This document shows positions 1 through 11,905 of a stretch of DNA of 64,000 nucleotides, piece by piece (positions within the stretch are counted from its first letter, which is position 1; each line of letters begins with the position of its first letter). Under the pieces are notes generated by a model that was given only the letters and a program-made list of their open reading frames with translations, searched no databases and was not told the origin of the DNA. The stretch comes from Stenopsyche tienmushanensis (Eukaryota > Arthropoda > Insecta > Trichoptera > Stenopsychidae), in the NCBI GenBank assembly GCA_008973525.1, contig WACJ01000343.1, positions 1-64,000 on the forward strand, in the 5' to 3' direction. A program made the translations under genes and the position numbers.

Positions 1-877
1 CTTTTTTATGAAATCGAGCCGAGGCGCGGTTTCGTATTTTATTGTTATTACATCTTTTGGATAGTGCTTTCAATGCTAGGTATTATGTAGAAGATTTATA
101 CATATGAAATAATGTTATTTTGTACATATTAAAACATTTTAGAAAATTGGATTTGTATTTTTAATATATTTAATGGTTTGTGGATGATTGATGTTAATTT
201 ATAAACAAATATTAGCAATAAAAAATAATACTTCCAAAGTTTTTTTCTATGGAATTTTGTTAAAGAATTTGGTGACGGTTGGCTACACCTGGCCTTTGGA
301 GTCCCACTATACATTTAAAAGAGATTTTTTAGAGATCAAAGGGATGGCTGAAACACAACCGATGAAAACGATATTCCTAACGGGACTATCTAATATTTAT
401 TTTACTATTCTATTCAATATTTGGTATTTCAGGCATTTTTCAATTTTTTTGCAGGTGCATTTTCTTATTTTTAAAGACATTCATATTATTTTTATAAATT
501 AGATACTTTAGATTTAAATTACAGCTTTAAAGGAATATATTTTTAAATTAAATAAGGATTTATTAATAACTGGAGATATGTAAATATGTTACAAAATAGC
601 GACCTATAATAAAAATCTATAACAAAAAAAAAAAAAATTATTTCCTTTAATTATTGTCAATCTTTGCATGCATATTTTTTATTAGTTTTAGTATTTTTTT
701 ATGATTAAATACCTAAATAAATATTGGGAAATTCAACTCAAATATATATATTATAGATATATAAAAGTAATATTTAAAAGAGAAAATGATTTTGTCGTTT
801 ATGATCGAATGGTCACAAATTTAGGGTGTTATGTTCTCAGCATTTTCATACGCAGCTGAGCGACCGATCAGTTCGAG
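1..877. other. AT-rich upstream stretch, no gene seen
   Basis: This is the 5' flank of the NDUFB5 gene. It contains AT-rich sequence, poly-A runs around 625 and short chance reading frames with no recognisable protein. The more complex bases from about 835 to 877 are probably the 5' untranslated region and core promoter, but I see no clear TATA box. Confidence 0.4.
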
Positions 878-1017
878 ATGAGCGTACTAAGTTGCCTTAG
901 GGGGCTCTCCGGAGCCCTAAGGGCGGCCCAAGGCACGTCTTCAGTGTCCTCCGCTCTTGCTATTTCGAAACGATACAGCGCACATGGACCCCGTCTTATG
1001 CCGATGACAGCCACCAG
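878..1017 (+). CDS. NDUFB5 coding exon 1
   Basis: Begins at ATG 878 and ends ...ACCAG before donor GTAGAT, leaving two bases (phase 2). It encodes the presumed mitochondrial targeting peptide. Confidence 0.88.
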
Positions 1018-1912
1018 GTAGATGTTACCTAATATCTAACCAAAAATATATCCTAAACAAACATTTTTTTAAATTTTCATTGCAAAATTAATCTAATTCA
1101 CAATAGCAATCTATTACAGGATGTACAATAATCCATATTAAGCTTTTATAACCGATTTAATGACTTAAACTAAGGCAGCATTTTTTTTATTACATGAATC
1201 AATAAATGACAGCTGTCAAAAGGACAAGAATGAAATGGAATTCATACTGGATATTGTTCGCTATAATCAGCATCAATATTATTTAATTTAAATCTAACAT
1301 TAATATTATCGCAAAGAAATATTGCTTCAATAATGCACAACAAAATAAAGATCATTTTAGAGTTTAAAGACTTGGGGGTTTAGTCCACGCTAGAGATTTA
1401 TCAGATTAAATATTCTAAACGCTATTTTATTTTCCTTAGATGGCAGTGGCACAAATTTAAGGATCTACTTCATTTTTACGTCATGCTCGGAGTAATTCCG
1501 CTCGCCGCCGTTATCACATATTGTAACGTATTCATTGGACCGGCTACCCTCACGCCAATTCCAGAAGGCTACACTCCGAAATACTGGGAATATAACAGGC
1601 ATCCAATTACGCGATTCATCGCGCGTTATTTCCACACCAATCCACAGCAAGACTACGAAAAATATATGCATTTCTTGTACGAGGAATACGAGAAGGTAAC
1701 CATTCAACATGTGTCAATACGATGCTCATTTTATTGCACGACGTGATTTTTGCAAATTCTCATTTCAGTCTCAAATTGTAATGCTGGAGCGAGAAATTAA
1801 GAAGAAAATGGCCGAACGACAAGATTATCAAGCCTACTTTTATAAGCCCGCAATAACGAAATACTATCGCGCGTCCAAAGAAGTTGCCGGTGAATTTGAG
1901 CGACGTAATTAA
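878..1912 (+). CDS. NADH dehydrogenase (ubiquinone) 1 beta subcomplex subunit 5, three exons, complete
   Basis: Accessory subunit of the membrane arm of mitochondrial complex I (NADH:ubiquinone oxidoreductase), in the inner membrane; it is structural rather than catalytic. Coding exons are 878-1017, 1440-1695 and 1769-1912, joined by GT-AG introns in phases 2 and 0, giving 179 residues, close to the usual animal length of about 190. The N-terminus (MSVLSCLRGLSG, then Arg, Ser and Ala rich to about residue 46) looks like a mitochondrial targeting peptide. The family's WQWHKFKDLLHFY segment spans the first splice junction. It is followed by one hydrophobic membrane segment (MLGVIPLAAVITYCNVFIG) and the conserved stretch containing IPEGYTPKYWEY and HPITRF. 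A charged helix (LEREIKKKMAERQD) and a C-terminus ending ERRN follow. No frameshift or missing exon is visible. It is convergent with the RING gene. Confidence 0.93.
1440..1695 (+). CDS. NDUFB5 coding exon 2
   Basis: Acceptor TTTTCCTTAG precedes 1440. The first base completes the Arg codon before WQWHKFKD. It carries the single membrane helix and ends EEYEK in phase 0 before GTAACC. Confidence 0.92.
1769..1912 (+). CDS. NDUFB5 coding exon 3
   Basis: Acceptor TCATTTCAG precedes 1769. It runs in phase 0 from SQIVMLERE to a TAA stop at 1910-1912 and encodes the charged C-terminal helix of the subunit. Confidence 0.9.
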   Translation, partial: SQIVMLEREIKKKMAERQDYQAYFYKPAITKYYRASKEVAGEFERRN

Positions 1913-4900
1913 ATGGGTATTTAATTTCATCTATGGAATCTTTCCGGATGAAGTCTTTGTTGATTAAAACTTTATTGTAATAATATATGTAGATATTAAA
2001 ATTAAAATGACTCGATTTTTTATTATTATTCCATGTAAATCCAATCAATTACGTATTAAATTTGGACATGGGTCGGAATTAATTTCCATCGAAAGAGCAG
2101 TGATACATAACATGCAAGATTATGAAGGATAAACAAGATTTATCAATCCTTTATTGAACATTAGACGTATGTTTAGACAATAATGCGTTTCAATAACATG
2201 TTTTTATGTAAAAATTATATTTTATTGTTTTCGACTACATGTATCACAAAAATAATTAGTTTTGTGTCTTCCGCCCCTAATTTTTCTATTCAAACATATT
2301 TAGTGCCGCAACATGAATGAAGACGCTCCTTCACGAAAATCACCTACAAATTGTTTGAACAATTTTCGAACAAACCTAAAATGTGATATAAGCGTCCTGT
2401 TTTCTTTTCTAGCTGACATCTTATATAAGATGTAGCTATTTATTGCGTAGATCTCTAATCCCCAGAAAAATCTTTCTTCACCATTTGCAAGATTTTCTCA
2501 TAAAACAATAAGAACTCGCTAATTAGTCAGCTTTATCGACGCTATTTATTTTTTATTTTAAATTCTATTTAAACGGTTTCATTGGAACTGAGAGTTGAAG
2601 CTCGATTCCAAGCCTGGCGAATGTCTACTCTCAATAGCACAGTTCTGCTCCTAGCACAGTTTTGATCTACTACAGATTACCAAATGATCTCTAGTGGAGT
2701 AGCTTGTTGAAAGTCAATAGGGTGCTGCATCAGCAGACAATGTTGCCAAGCGCTCCCATGGCTGCCAGCCCGCAGCCTTACATGCCCACAACATTTGCGC
2801 TCCACACTTGAGCTTGGAATACAGAATCATTCCAATATATTTGCCTTGGCTTTTCCATTCAACAGAGCTACCATCCGAATTGTTTCCAGTGATCCAAGTC
2901 CAACCTGTGATCATTTCAGAAAAGGATATCTTAGTGATTTTAACGCATTCGCGGACACGTCTGCAATTGCAGACGGATTTTATAGGACCTTACTGCGCCA
3001 GATATGTCTGCGAATATAGGCCCGCGTTTTTACACACTGCCAGATGTGTGCAAGTCACAACCTTATTATGCCGATTACATTTTGGTTATAACGTGACTGT
3101 AAATATATTTTTTAAAAATATGTCTTCTTCTAATGATGAATATGTTCCTTATTTTTTTTGCTGATCCCATCCCAAGCCTAGGTATTTCGCGTCTTCAAAT
3201 TCTAATCTTCGGGCTAATGATTTCACTATAATGCGGCATGTAGGCTGAGAACACCCTAGTTTTTCATAAGATAATTAACGTTTAACACCACTCGAGTTAG
3301 CTTAAACACACCACGACGTCTAAGATACGCTTCTCAAATTCAAAGGTTTAATATATAATTACGAATAAATTTAAATTCAAATATTTATATGATCCATTCT
3401 TAAATTGGTTTTGTGCTGGTTCTTTATTAAATACATTTAAACTTTGATTATTGGAATGAATTCATCTTCCTTAGGAATCTTACTTGCGCTAATAAATATA
3501 AAACTAGTGTTGCTTTTATAGGTCATTTAGTACTTACTTATCTTTCAATTTTAAAGCTTATAATGAACATGGATCGAATAATGATTCAATAATGCTGCAG
3601 GAAGACAACGTCAAAACATATTAAATGATTAGAAAATAATATAACAGGTAAATTTATTTATTTATTAACATTTTTAGGACATTACAATGTTTTAATTTTA
3701 TTATTTCGGCATTAGGACCTGACTTAAAAGTTGATTATAATTTGTAACTAGTCTACGTAAATTGATATGAATCACTACAGTAGTACTTAAATTTAATCCT
3801 GTAGTAAACTACATACAGACAAATTTAACAATTTACAGATTAAGAATAAAAGCATATTGTACAAAATAAATATTTAAAATACATAAACATTCATGATGCG
3901 CCTACACATATATATACCTACATATATATAGATGTGTAAGCATAGATAGACGTTCATTTACAATGGGAACATTGAAGGATATATGCGAGGCTTTTAAAAC
4001 ATTTATAAAGATCACCGGTAAATCAATCGGCATTGATTTTAGTATACGAAAACAAAAATAATAATTTATTAAAAGATTATTCATAATTTTGACTGAATGA
4101 AATATGATTTAAATTAATTTTGTAAAACATATATCCCAATTATTCCCAATAGTTTTCCCAACGCATGTTGATGTATATGAAAATTTGAACTTGATAATGG
4201 TATATGCATTTTATTATCACATATAACTTCAAGAATGAAAAGAAAGGCAGCTTGCACAAATAGAAGGGTGCTCGTCTGCCCGTAGAGAAAATTTTTAAGG
4301 AACCTTAAAATATTCAACCAGATTTTCTTTTTTTTTCAATTTTCAACATCGTTTCGAAATCGCTCCGTTTTTTATAAATAATTTACTATGAAAATATACC
4401 TATATTTATTTGTAAAAAATAGCAAGTTCTAACTGTATCTACATATGAACATTATAAATATGCAATTTAACTGAACGCGAAGTGCACGTCCTCCGCTTTA
4501 AAAACTACTTTAGGTTAATTATAAAAAAATCTAGATTGTAAATTTATGGGAAGCTAGTAACGTCGCCTTAAATTTTTCCTGCGATCCTTATTTCCTTCCT
4601 CCTGATCAAAAAGCATACCGTCGGTCAGTACACCCCCTGCTATCTCGTATGGGTTCCTTCGTGGCACAATCATAAAAAATAATTTTCATTTAATTGATCT
4701 ATGCTTATTTAGAAGTTTAATGTTTATCGAGAAGTTTAAATATTATTGCCAAAAATATTTTTCGCTACGTTAATCATTTCCAATGGACAGTTTCAATATA
4801 TATTTATTTAACAATTCCAATCCTGTAATTTGGAAGCATGTCTTTCAAATATCAGCCGTTTTCGTCTCGAGAACTCTCTTCGCTGAATATTCAATGTATA

Positions 4901-5005
4901 AACTAAGTGATATTGCATTTCAAAATTGACATGCTTACGTATTTCTACTGACACTGACTAGCCGTCTACGCTAAGTATTATTTATTTTTGTATTTACAGT
5001 TAGAG
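1913..5005. other. Intergenic region between convergent NDUFB5 and RING genes
   Basis: AT-rich. An ATTAAA at 1963-1968, about 50 bases after the NDUFB5 stop, is a plausible polyadenylation signal for that gene. From about 2590 to 3240 base composition is more balanced, but I recognise no coding motif or repeat there. The remainder holds only chance frames. Confidence 0.4.
4981..4986 (-). promoter_or_regulatory. Possible polyadenylation signal of the RING gene
   Basis: TTTATT on the + strand reads AATAAA on the - strand, about 20 bases downstream of the RING gene stop codon. The position suits a short 3' UTR, but such hexamers are common in AT-rich DNA. Confidence 0.3.
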
Positions 5006-5474
5006 TTATTTTTTATCCTTATCTGCCAGTAGTGCTTGTTTAGCCTCCTTCTTTGCCTTTTTCTTTTCTTCTTTTGCTAGAAGCTTCGCCTGTCTTTCTT
5101 CTTCCTTCGCTTCTCTCTTGGCTTCTTTTTTGGCTTCTTTTTCGGCTCTCAGTTTGAGTTTTTCTTCTCGCTTCCGCTCGGCAATTTCATTTTTCTTATT
5201 GTCATTCTTTTCGGCTTTTTTATTTTTTTCTTCTTGCTTTTTAATTTGTTCATCGTCTTTTTTATTATTCTCTTCTTTGCTCTTAAGTTTAACACCTTGT
5301 GCATTATTATTTAATGAATTAGAACCTTTATCACTTTCAGCCACATTATTATTACGATTATGGGATTTATTGCTAGAGTTATCGTTTTTTATATTGCGCT
5401 GAGGAATACGGTAGTGGTTATTGGTTTTTTTGATTGGAGTGGTTTCTAATTGGGTTAAAATCTTCTGTGCACAT
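5006..5474 (-). CDS. RING gene terminal coding exon
   Basis: Acceptor CTGTTGCAG (minus strand). The first base completes an Arg codon, followed by CAQKILTQLE. After an Asn/Ser-rich stretch it becomes strongly Lys/Glu/Ala-rich and ends at a TAA stop. The overlapping + strand frame is its shadow. Confidence 0.8.
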
Positions 5475-6919
5475 CTGCAACAGTTAATAAGCATTTAACA
5501 TTTTATTATTATCTTACAACATTAATCATAGATTTATTATTATATAATACAGACCTTATTCTAGTTGACGTTGAACCGATAGGATTTGTACTGATGGGGA
5601 GATAACCAGGGGGTGTACTTGCAGGACAAACAAGATCGTCTTTTGAAATTCCCACAGAAGTTACTCTAGAATCTTTACGAACCTCTTTTATAGGGTTCAT
5701 TTGGGAAGCACGGAAGTCTCTTTGAAATTCTTTTATCGGCGGTAAACGTCCTGTCGGAGTAGATGCATCACTAGAGTAACTATTTCCTCTATAATCTTGA
5801 AGTCGCAACTGAAACGGACGGTAAAAGATATTTTATTTTATGTAGTGTGAACAGATTCCACGTTAAAATAAATAAAATTATAGGGAAGTGTTCCATAAGT
5901 TAATTAAAATGTAACGATTTATATTAATAATTCATATATTTTTAAGAGATTTGTTACAATACCTTCATTGCATGATGTTGAGAACGTCTCAACGCACTGG
6001 AAGCAGGTTGGCGAATTGATAGGCGACGTGGTACTGCGCCCAAGCAACCACCGGCGCAGTCACCTCCTCCACATACACGACCACATCCACCGGGTCCTCC
6101 AACGCTACCACTGACACCACCGCTACTTGATGACACCGAAGACACCCCTATAATATTACAGATTTAATCAATTTGTATATGTATAAATTAAAATTTTAAA
6201 TGGTCATAAATAGACGATAAAAACTGTAATAAAACCTGAAAGTGATGATGAACCACTGGTCATCGAGTATAAACTAGCTGAATTGGGAACAGAATGTGCC
6301 CCCACTGAATAAGCACTCGCTGATCCAGCAAGGCCCCAAGCTTTTCCCATTGAATAAGTACTGGCTGATCCTGGGACCTGTGAATTCAATATCGAATATA
6401 TTAAGATGCTGAATAATTGAGTATGTAAAATGATGTATTATTGAATTTTAAAGCGGAGACTCACCTGCCAACTTTTGCTGGTGGGTAAAGTTTGTTTGAG
6501 TCTTAATATCTTGGCCCGACAGATCACACATCGCAGCGGTAGTAGTCTTTGACTCACTGCCATCTGAATGGTTTTTACGAAGCATTTGCGGCAGACGACC
6601 CGATGGCCACATGGAGATGTTTGCATAGTTGCTTTTGCGTTCACGCATATCACACACTATAAATTTTAAACGTATTGATTTTATTTTAAACAATATAACT
6701 TTGCTCAATGTATAAATATTCTATTGGATTCATTTTTAAACGAATTGGATTTGAATCTTTGTTCTATAATTGGTATCTTTAATGTTTATTGATCATTGTT
6801 TTTATATGATATTAAAATAGTAATAATGTATTAAAGCAAAGTAAAAAAATGTTTACCTCCTCTTCCTGGCATGTTGCTAGTTCTGGTTCGTTTTCTTCTA
6901 ATTTGTTTAAAAGTTTATC
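5006..6919 (-). CDS. RING-finger protein with SASxYS repeats and charged tail, 5' end missing
   Basis: Probable E3 ubiquitin ligase or RING-type adaptor; I do not recognise the orthologue. In transcription order the coding exons are 6857-6919, 6465-6656, 6236-6377, 5963-6147, 5555-5808 and 5006-5474, with matching phases throughout, giving 434 residues. The order is: an acidic linker (DKLLNKLEENEPELATCQEE); a RING of IAP/mahogunin-like C3HC4 spacing, with CVIC, PCGHRVVCRKC and CVICRAKI; three repeats GSASTYSMG, GSASAYSVG and NSASLYSMT; a Ser/Gly segment with a Gly/Cys-rich patch (GGCGRVCGGGDCAGGC); a Pro/Ser/Thr-rich stretch; and about 100 Lys/Glu/Ala-rich residues likely to form a charged helix or coiled coil, ending DKDKK. 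All RING zinc ligands are present. The first visible exon starts in phase 0 with no ATG, so at least one 5' exon lies at higher coordinates. Confidence 0.82.
5555..5808 (-). CDS. RING gene coding exon, Pro/Ser/Thr-rich
   Basis: Phase 0 start (LRLQDYRGNSYSS) after a CGTTTCAG acceptor; ends with two bases (AG) before donor GTCTGT. Two related motifs occur, PPIKEFQRDFR and NPIKEVRKDSR, suggesting a degenerate internal repeat. Confidence 0.8.
5963..6147 (-). CDS. RING gene coding exon, Gly/Cys-rich
   Basis: Enters in phase 1 after a TTATAG acceptor and ends in phase 0 (HHAMK) before GTATTG. It encodes a Ser/Gly run, then a Gly-rich patch with five Cys (GGCGRVCGGGDCAGGC), then a basic stretch, PRRLSIRQ. 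Confidence 0.78.
6236..6377 (-). CDS. RING gene coding exon, SASxYS repeats
   Basis: Starts in phase 0 (VPGSASTYS) after TTCACAG and ends with one base before GTTTTA. Three spaced copies of an SASxYS[MV/MT] motif fill most of this 47-residue exon. Confidence 0.8.
6465..6656 (-). CDS. RING gene coding exon carrying the RING finger
   Basis: Exactly 64 codons, phase 0 at both ends, from CVICVNAKA to LPTSKSWQ, followed by donor GTGAGT. It holds the whole zinc-binding module: CVIC, then CGH and CRKC, then CVIC. Confidence 0.9.
6857..6919 (-). CDS. RING gene coding exon, acidic linker
   Basis: Twenty-one codons in phase 0 between acceptor ATTGTTACAG and donor GTAAAC on the minus strand, encoding an acidic helix-like segment directly before the RING. 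No ATG is present, so the gene continues upstream at higher coordinates. Confidence 0.75.
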
Positions 6920-7502
6920 CTGTAACAATAAAAATAAAGATCTGTTATCAATTTTGAAATATGCTGTAGTTCAAAGCCAAGTATACATGTTTTTAATACA
7001 ATGATTTTCTACGTAGAGTTTGCTTTTTTTATAGTTAAATTCATTCCGTGTTCAAATTAGCGAATACGTTATACATAACGATTGTCACAATTAAAACCTA
7101 CACAATGACGTTAATGTATTTTGTGACGCTATGTCAGCTTAAAATAGTATACTCCTATAATTATCACTTTCTCCGTAGCGTATTCTTTGATGACTTTGAA
7201 AATTAGCATATGGCTATTTTTGAATTTAATTATTATTGATGGCGATGTACTCCATAAATTCTTATATCGCATCTTTTTATTAAAAAAAATAGTTTCTTCA
7301 TTGTTATGAAGTATTGTACAAAATTATAGATCATATAAATAGGTATTGGCATTCGTTAATGTCTGCATACATATACATATTTAAATTATATTCTTATATT
7401 ATGTTCTTTTTTTTTATAGTGATATAATTATGTATGTATGTCAGAGCCATAATGAGGGTATGAAGCATCTAACTTGCCCCCCCATGAACGTTCTCAGTGA
7501 AT

Positions 7503-7876
7503 TTGTTTAAGCTAAGTTCAAGGGACTACCGCGGGTTCACTGCCACCACGAGTCCAACCTCAGTTTGAAGGGGACTGCAGCAGATGATCAGATAGCCACG
7601 GAGACGAGTCGCCATTCAAACAGCCTAAAACAGTTCTCCCCTGTTTGCCTAGGCTGTTGAGGATAGCGGTGAGCCTTTGATACAGTCTCCACTAACTACT
7701 GTAATCAGCTGTTCCACACACCCCTTTATGGGTGCGCAGCACAGGGTGACCTGCTCACCCAACTCATGCTAGCTGGGTTACCCCAGCTGCGTTTGATGAG
7801 CAAACCGACGCAGGGATTCAACCGTTGCCCACGGGCGTAGGGATGGCTCCCATCCTGGGGTTTTATGAGTGACAAA
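7503..7876 (+). repeat. Dispersed repeat B, copy 1
   Basis: About 370 bases closely matching 25708-26113 in the same orientation. Shared landmarks include ACTACCGCGGGTTCACTGCC, CTCCCCTGTTTGC and CTGGGTTACCCCAGCTGCG. Copies differ by scattered substitutions. Class unknown; moderate GC against an AT-rich background suggests an inserted element. Confidence 0.7.
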
Positions 7877-8258
7877 GTTTAAACGTGGCCGTACGAACTG
7901 CCAAGAAGAACAGCTCAGTGGTCGACCAAATGAGGTAACCACTTCAGAAATAATGAAGAAAATCCACAAAATATTATTGGATGACCGTCGATTTTAAGTG
8001 TGTAAGCCAACGGACATAGTAGGCATTTCATAAAATGCTGTACATTTGTACATATTAACCCTCCACTAACCCGAGCTGTTTATTGGTCCCACTATTCGGG
8101 ATCATACCAACCCGCTGAACAAAAGTATACAGCAAGGTGCAAAACCTGAATATATGGTAAGATAAATAAATAAATATATAGTTTTTTATGGTTGGGTGGG
8201 AGTCTAGACTCGTTCGCGATCTTATTTAGCGCGAGCCACCAATGTAGGTTAGCCTTTG

Positions 8259-8463
8259 ATGGGGCTTCCGTAATCTTACAATTCATAGAAAGCCCCGGGT
8301 TTTATCCCCGAAAATGCCGCAAAAAGCCCTAAAAGAGAACGGGTGGTCACAAGGTCTGTGTCCAACCGGTCTGCTTTTCAGACCGTTGACATGATAAATG
8401 AGCGCCTTGCGATCGGACACCATACCCGAACATGTTTACAGAACGATTATGAACTCTCAATGC
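8259..8463 (+). repeat. Dispersed repeat A, copy 1
   Basis: Shares landmarks AATGCCGCAAAAAGCCCTAA, CCAACCGGTC, the palindromic-looking TCCGCTTTTCGGACC core and GCGCCTTGCGATCGGAC with copies near 13.9, 20.7, 28.2 and 51.9 kb. Copies begin at different points, as in 5'-truncated retroelements. Class not established. Confidence 0.7.
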
Positions 8464-10385
8464 CAATCGAAGTGGTTCGAAGAAGATTGATCGGGTGGGT
8501 TGTGGGTTGATTAGGCAAGCATTCTGCGTTTTGCGCCCCAAGTCCAGTTGCGCCCGTAGCAGGCGCCTGCTTTGCCACCCCCTTGTTACGACCCTGATAA
8601 TTATGCATTTATATTCAAAATTAATACAATGTATGCACATTGGAAAATGTGTACACATTAAATTAAAAGTTCTATTATAGTTACAAGCATCAAAGGCAAT
8701 CCATGTAGCAAAGCCAAAGCGGCTGTCGACTGTTTGCTTGTTTAATTTAGATCCAAAGCTTTAGAGTTGCCGATTTAAGTTACAGTCGCTGGACTAACAG
8801 GATTATCAGCGTTAAACGATTGCCCCGGAAGAGAGGAGCAATTATCTCAGCTGCCACCCCCTTTGAGCCGCCTTCCAACACGACGGATAAACTCGATCGA
8901 ACACCAATTACATTTTATACTTCAATATGCCGAACAAAAGTGATCTGATCCATAAACTCATCGAAACTAATGGGTTCGTATCACAAGCGACGAAAACGTA
9001 TTACGACGGCATTGGATAGCTGCATTTTTTCGATGTCATGATCATGTCAAAGGGTAAAATCCCGTTTTGGCAATTATAAAATGGGCGGCGAATCACCAAA
9101 AAAAATTTCATTCGATAAAGCGACATTCCAAGAATGAAAGCAGAACTTTGACACCATCGTGAGCGTCTTAATTCCGCGCCGGCTATGATGAACCGAGTGG
9201 TTTTCTATAATTCATGGTCTTTCATGTGCGTAGAAAATTGAAATTTTCAATGGGTTCCGAGGCTCAAATTTACATATGCAATTGTCCGTATTAGACATTC
9301 GGAGCTTGCCCATTAATACGGCGCCGATCGAAAAATTCAACCGTTAATTGACAAATAATTTAGTACACCTATGAGCATCGAACCGCATTTTTGGCCGCTA
9401 TTTTGTCATATTTTGAATGACAAGATTGTCAACATGTGTTGATGATGGAGGCGTCGATGCAGATATAGCAATTCTAGAAGCGCAATTGAACCAGTTCTCT
9501 ATTTAATATACTATACTTTGTAAATCGACTCGAATTAATATTTCATCCGGGGGCATTCAAACATAATTGATCTTATTTTTCGACAATGAATGAGATTATT
9601 ATGATAAAAAAGTCACCACAATGTAGACAAATGCGCTTAGTATTTATTTAAAAAGAAACGCAGCAGTACAGCTACGTGACTTATTGCTTCAGATCACGTA
9701 TAACGCGGTCTCCCTCTCTCCGCGTATTGCGTGCGCATCTTTCCTCTCCCCAATCCCGCGGCCCTGTTTCACTTTATCAGACCAATATGCGCCAAAATGG
9801 TGCATCCGTCAAACCATGCTTGTGCTAATTTAAAAACCTTTTTGGATGCACACCCAACAACTCACCAAAGTTTAAAATGGTATAGGAATGTATACGCAGC
9901 AATCAAACAGATTTTTATATTTGTCGCATCTATGTCTAATATTTAATTCAGAAGTGGCGCATAAACATCCTATTCAAGCATGAACATTTCGTGTGATCGA
10001 TTTGGTATGTCGATGCAGTCTGATTTAAAATTTAAAACTATATACGGAGCAAAATGCTCGACTATAGTGCAAATATCTTGCATTTTAAATTTGTTTGATT
10101 TGTTAGAATAGTTTTCCATCCAATATTTGTTGTAGATCTTACAAAATTGGTCCGAATGTATAGAGCACTCTCGTTCGCTGAAGTTTTTCTAGAAATCAGT
10201 TAAAGTACTTCCCGAAGACTCTTATGATGTTTCTTTAAATTTTATCAAGAAAAATAAAATCACAACGTTAACAATTACTATGGAGAATGAGGACAGAAAA
10301 TTGATTAGTATCCGTTTATTTAATTTGGATTTCTTAAGCGCTACACGTCCATAAATATTTGACACACACGCACAAAAAATGACAC

Positions 10386-10617
10386 ATTAGATGCTCTAGT
10401 TTCGTTCCATTTTGTGCTTAGCTAAAAATTTGTAAGACGACGATTTCTTTTGAGCGATAATATAATGAAGATATCCTCAGCATTTGTAGTAGATTTTGGG
10501 CGGTTCGGTCTTTTCCTGTCCTTCAAAATCATAGGTATAATGCGCCCCTTTGATAGTAATGTACATTTTTTTAGCAAAACCTTGAGTGAAAAGCCTTAAT
10601 TTCGTAGTTTAATTCAG
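10386..10617 (+). repeat. Dispersed repeat C, copy 1
   Basis: Matches 19831-20065 in the same orientation, sharing TTAGATGCTCTAGTTTC, TAGTAGATTTTGGGCGGT and GAGTGAAAAGCCTT. No coding potential or terminal repeats are visible. Confidence 0.65.
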
Positions 10618-10734
10618 CTAATCTTACAATTTTGAAATTTTAAAAAATAAAATTAACAAAATCTTAAACATCAAAGGACAGTTCCAATGCGAACATCTTT
10701 AAAATTTTACCAATTATGCAAGACGTCCTTTAAA

Positions 10735-10960
10735 TGTTACCAAAAATGTTATTTTTTTAATTGCCTATTTGTTTTCCGTTTTTTTTTTTAACTATTTTTT
10801 TTATGCGATTTTGGATATATTTTGTATAATTATTTCAAAGTTATGCGGTTTTTAAAATCCATGGAACACATCTTTACTTTTTTTTTTAATGTAAGTCATA
10901 GCTTTTTTTGTGCGATTTTCTACGGAACGCATCTATCGCACAAAAAAAAGTTTAAGTATA
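10735..10960 (+). repeat. GTGCG inverted-repeat family, 3' partial copy
   Basis: Has the internal block (TTATGCGATTTTGGATATA and TTATGCGGTTTTTAAAATCC) and the right terminus (CATCTATCGCACAAAAAA, then GTTTAAGTATA). The left terminus is missing or too diverged to see. Confidence 0.55.
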
Positions 10961-11166
10961 TATATATATATAAAAATAAATCTACGTTTCTATGAACAAT
11001 TATATATTTTTTGCGGCCCACCTAAACTTAAGATTTTTTATTTAGGCCCATGTTAGTTATTGAGTTTGACTCCTCTGTTCTAAAGTTGCAGATACGGTGA
11101 AATTGATTCTATAATCTGGATTTGGCAGGAACTAACCCATTATAACAAAGCTTGATCATATTTTAA

Positions 11167-11321
11167 CACATTACGTACGGGAACACTTCATGCGTGTTTA
11201 GCACTTACAAATATATTTCAGCAGCATTTCGATGATCTGCTTCTTTTTTTGCATCTGCTTTACAATTCAAACACCACAAATTGTATGTAATGTGTTAATA
11301 TGTAATCCCGTGCGTAATGTG
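11167..11321. mobile_element. piggyBac-like miniature element, TTAA-flanked
   Basis: A 155-bp element between TTAA at 11163-11166 and TTAA at 11322-11325. Left end CACATTACGTACGGGA and right end TCCCGTGCGTAATGTG are inverted copies. TTAA target duplication is the piggyBac hallmark. The termini resemble those of the 33892-35161 element, so it may be a deletion derivative of that family. No transposase coding. Confidence 0.65.
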
Positions 11322-11824
11322 TTAATACTACCATGTTAATAATGTTGCCAGTGGAGAAAAATCATTTTATTTTAAATTAGATCGTCCGTGTATAAAAGGG
11401 GACGTTAATTTTTTTGACGATTTAGTTTAAAAACGCATTTCTTTTTCATAGCCTTTCGAGAGTGAAAAATGTATACGGGGTAAACATTTTAACCTGTCGT
11501 TTTTGCAACGTATCCATTTCATTATTTTAACAGACGCTTTTACGAGGCGAGACCTAAAATTCAATACGGTTGAATGGTCCATAAAACCCTTAATCCGCTC
11601 GTGGATGCGAGCCGAAATGACGTCAAATAATCCCGGTTTGATTTACATACATAATACGCGACGGATAAACTCAAAATATAAGACTTAGACTTGTTATATT
11701 TAATATCAGCTGTAATGTATTTACAAGCGGAGACGTCGAGATTGGAAGAGATGGAACGCTGGTACAGTTACTGGTAGTCGCTCGTCTTGATATTATGAAT
11801 TTGCTTGAATAAGCAGACTGGTCC

Positions 11825-11905
11825 AAGAGTGGAAGATGCACAAGTGGTCCGAATATGGAAGATCTGGGGTTCGCTTCCCGGCGCCACCGATCGTCTGGGT
11901 CACGG
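11825..11905 (+). repeat. Possible tRNA-derived SINE head
   Basis: GGGGTTCGCTTCCCGGCGCC resembles a tRNA T-arm with Pol III box B, and a weak box A lies upstream around 11835. It does not fold into a convincing functional tRNA. The SINE body and borders are not defined. Confidence 0.3.

Noticed and set aside
5118..5402. 94-codon + strand frame rich in Ser, Leu and Phe
   Set aside because: Complementary shadow of the Lys/Glu-rich terminal exon of the RING gene.
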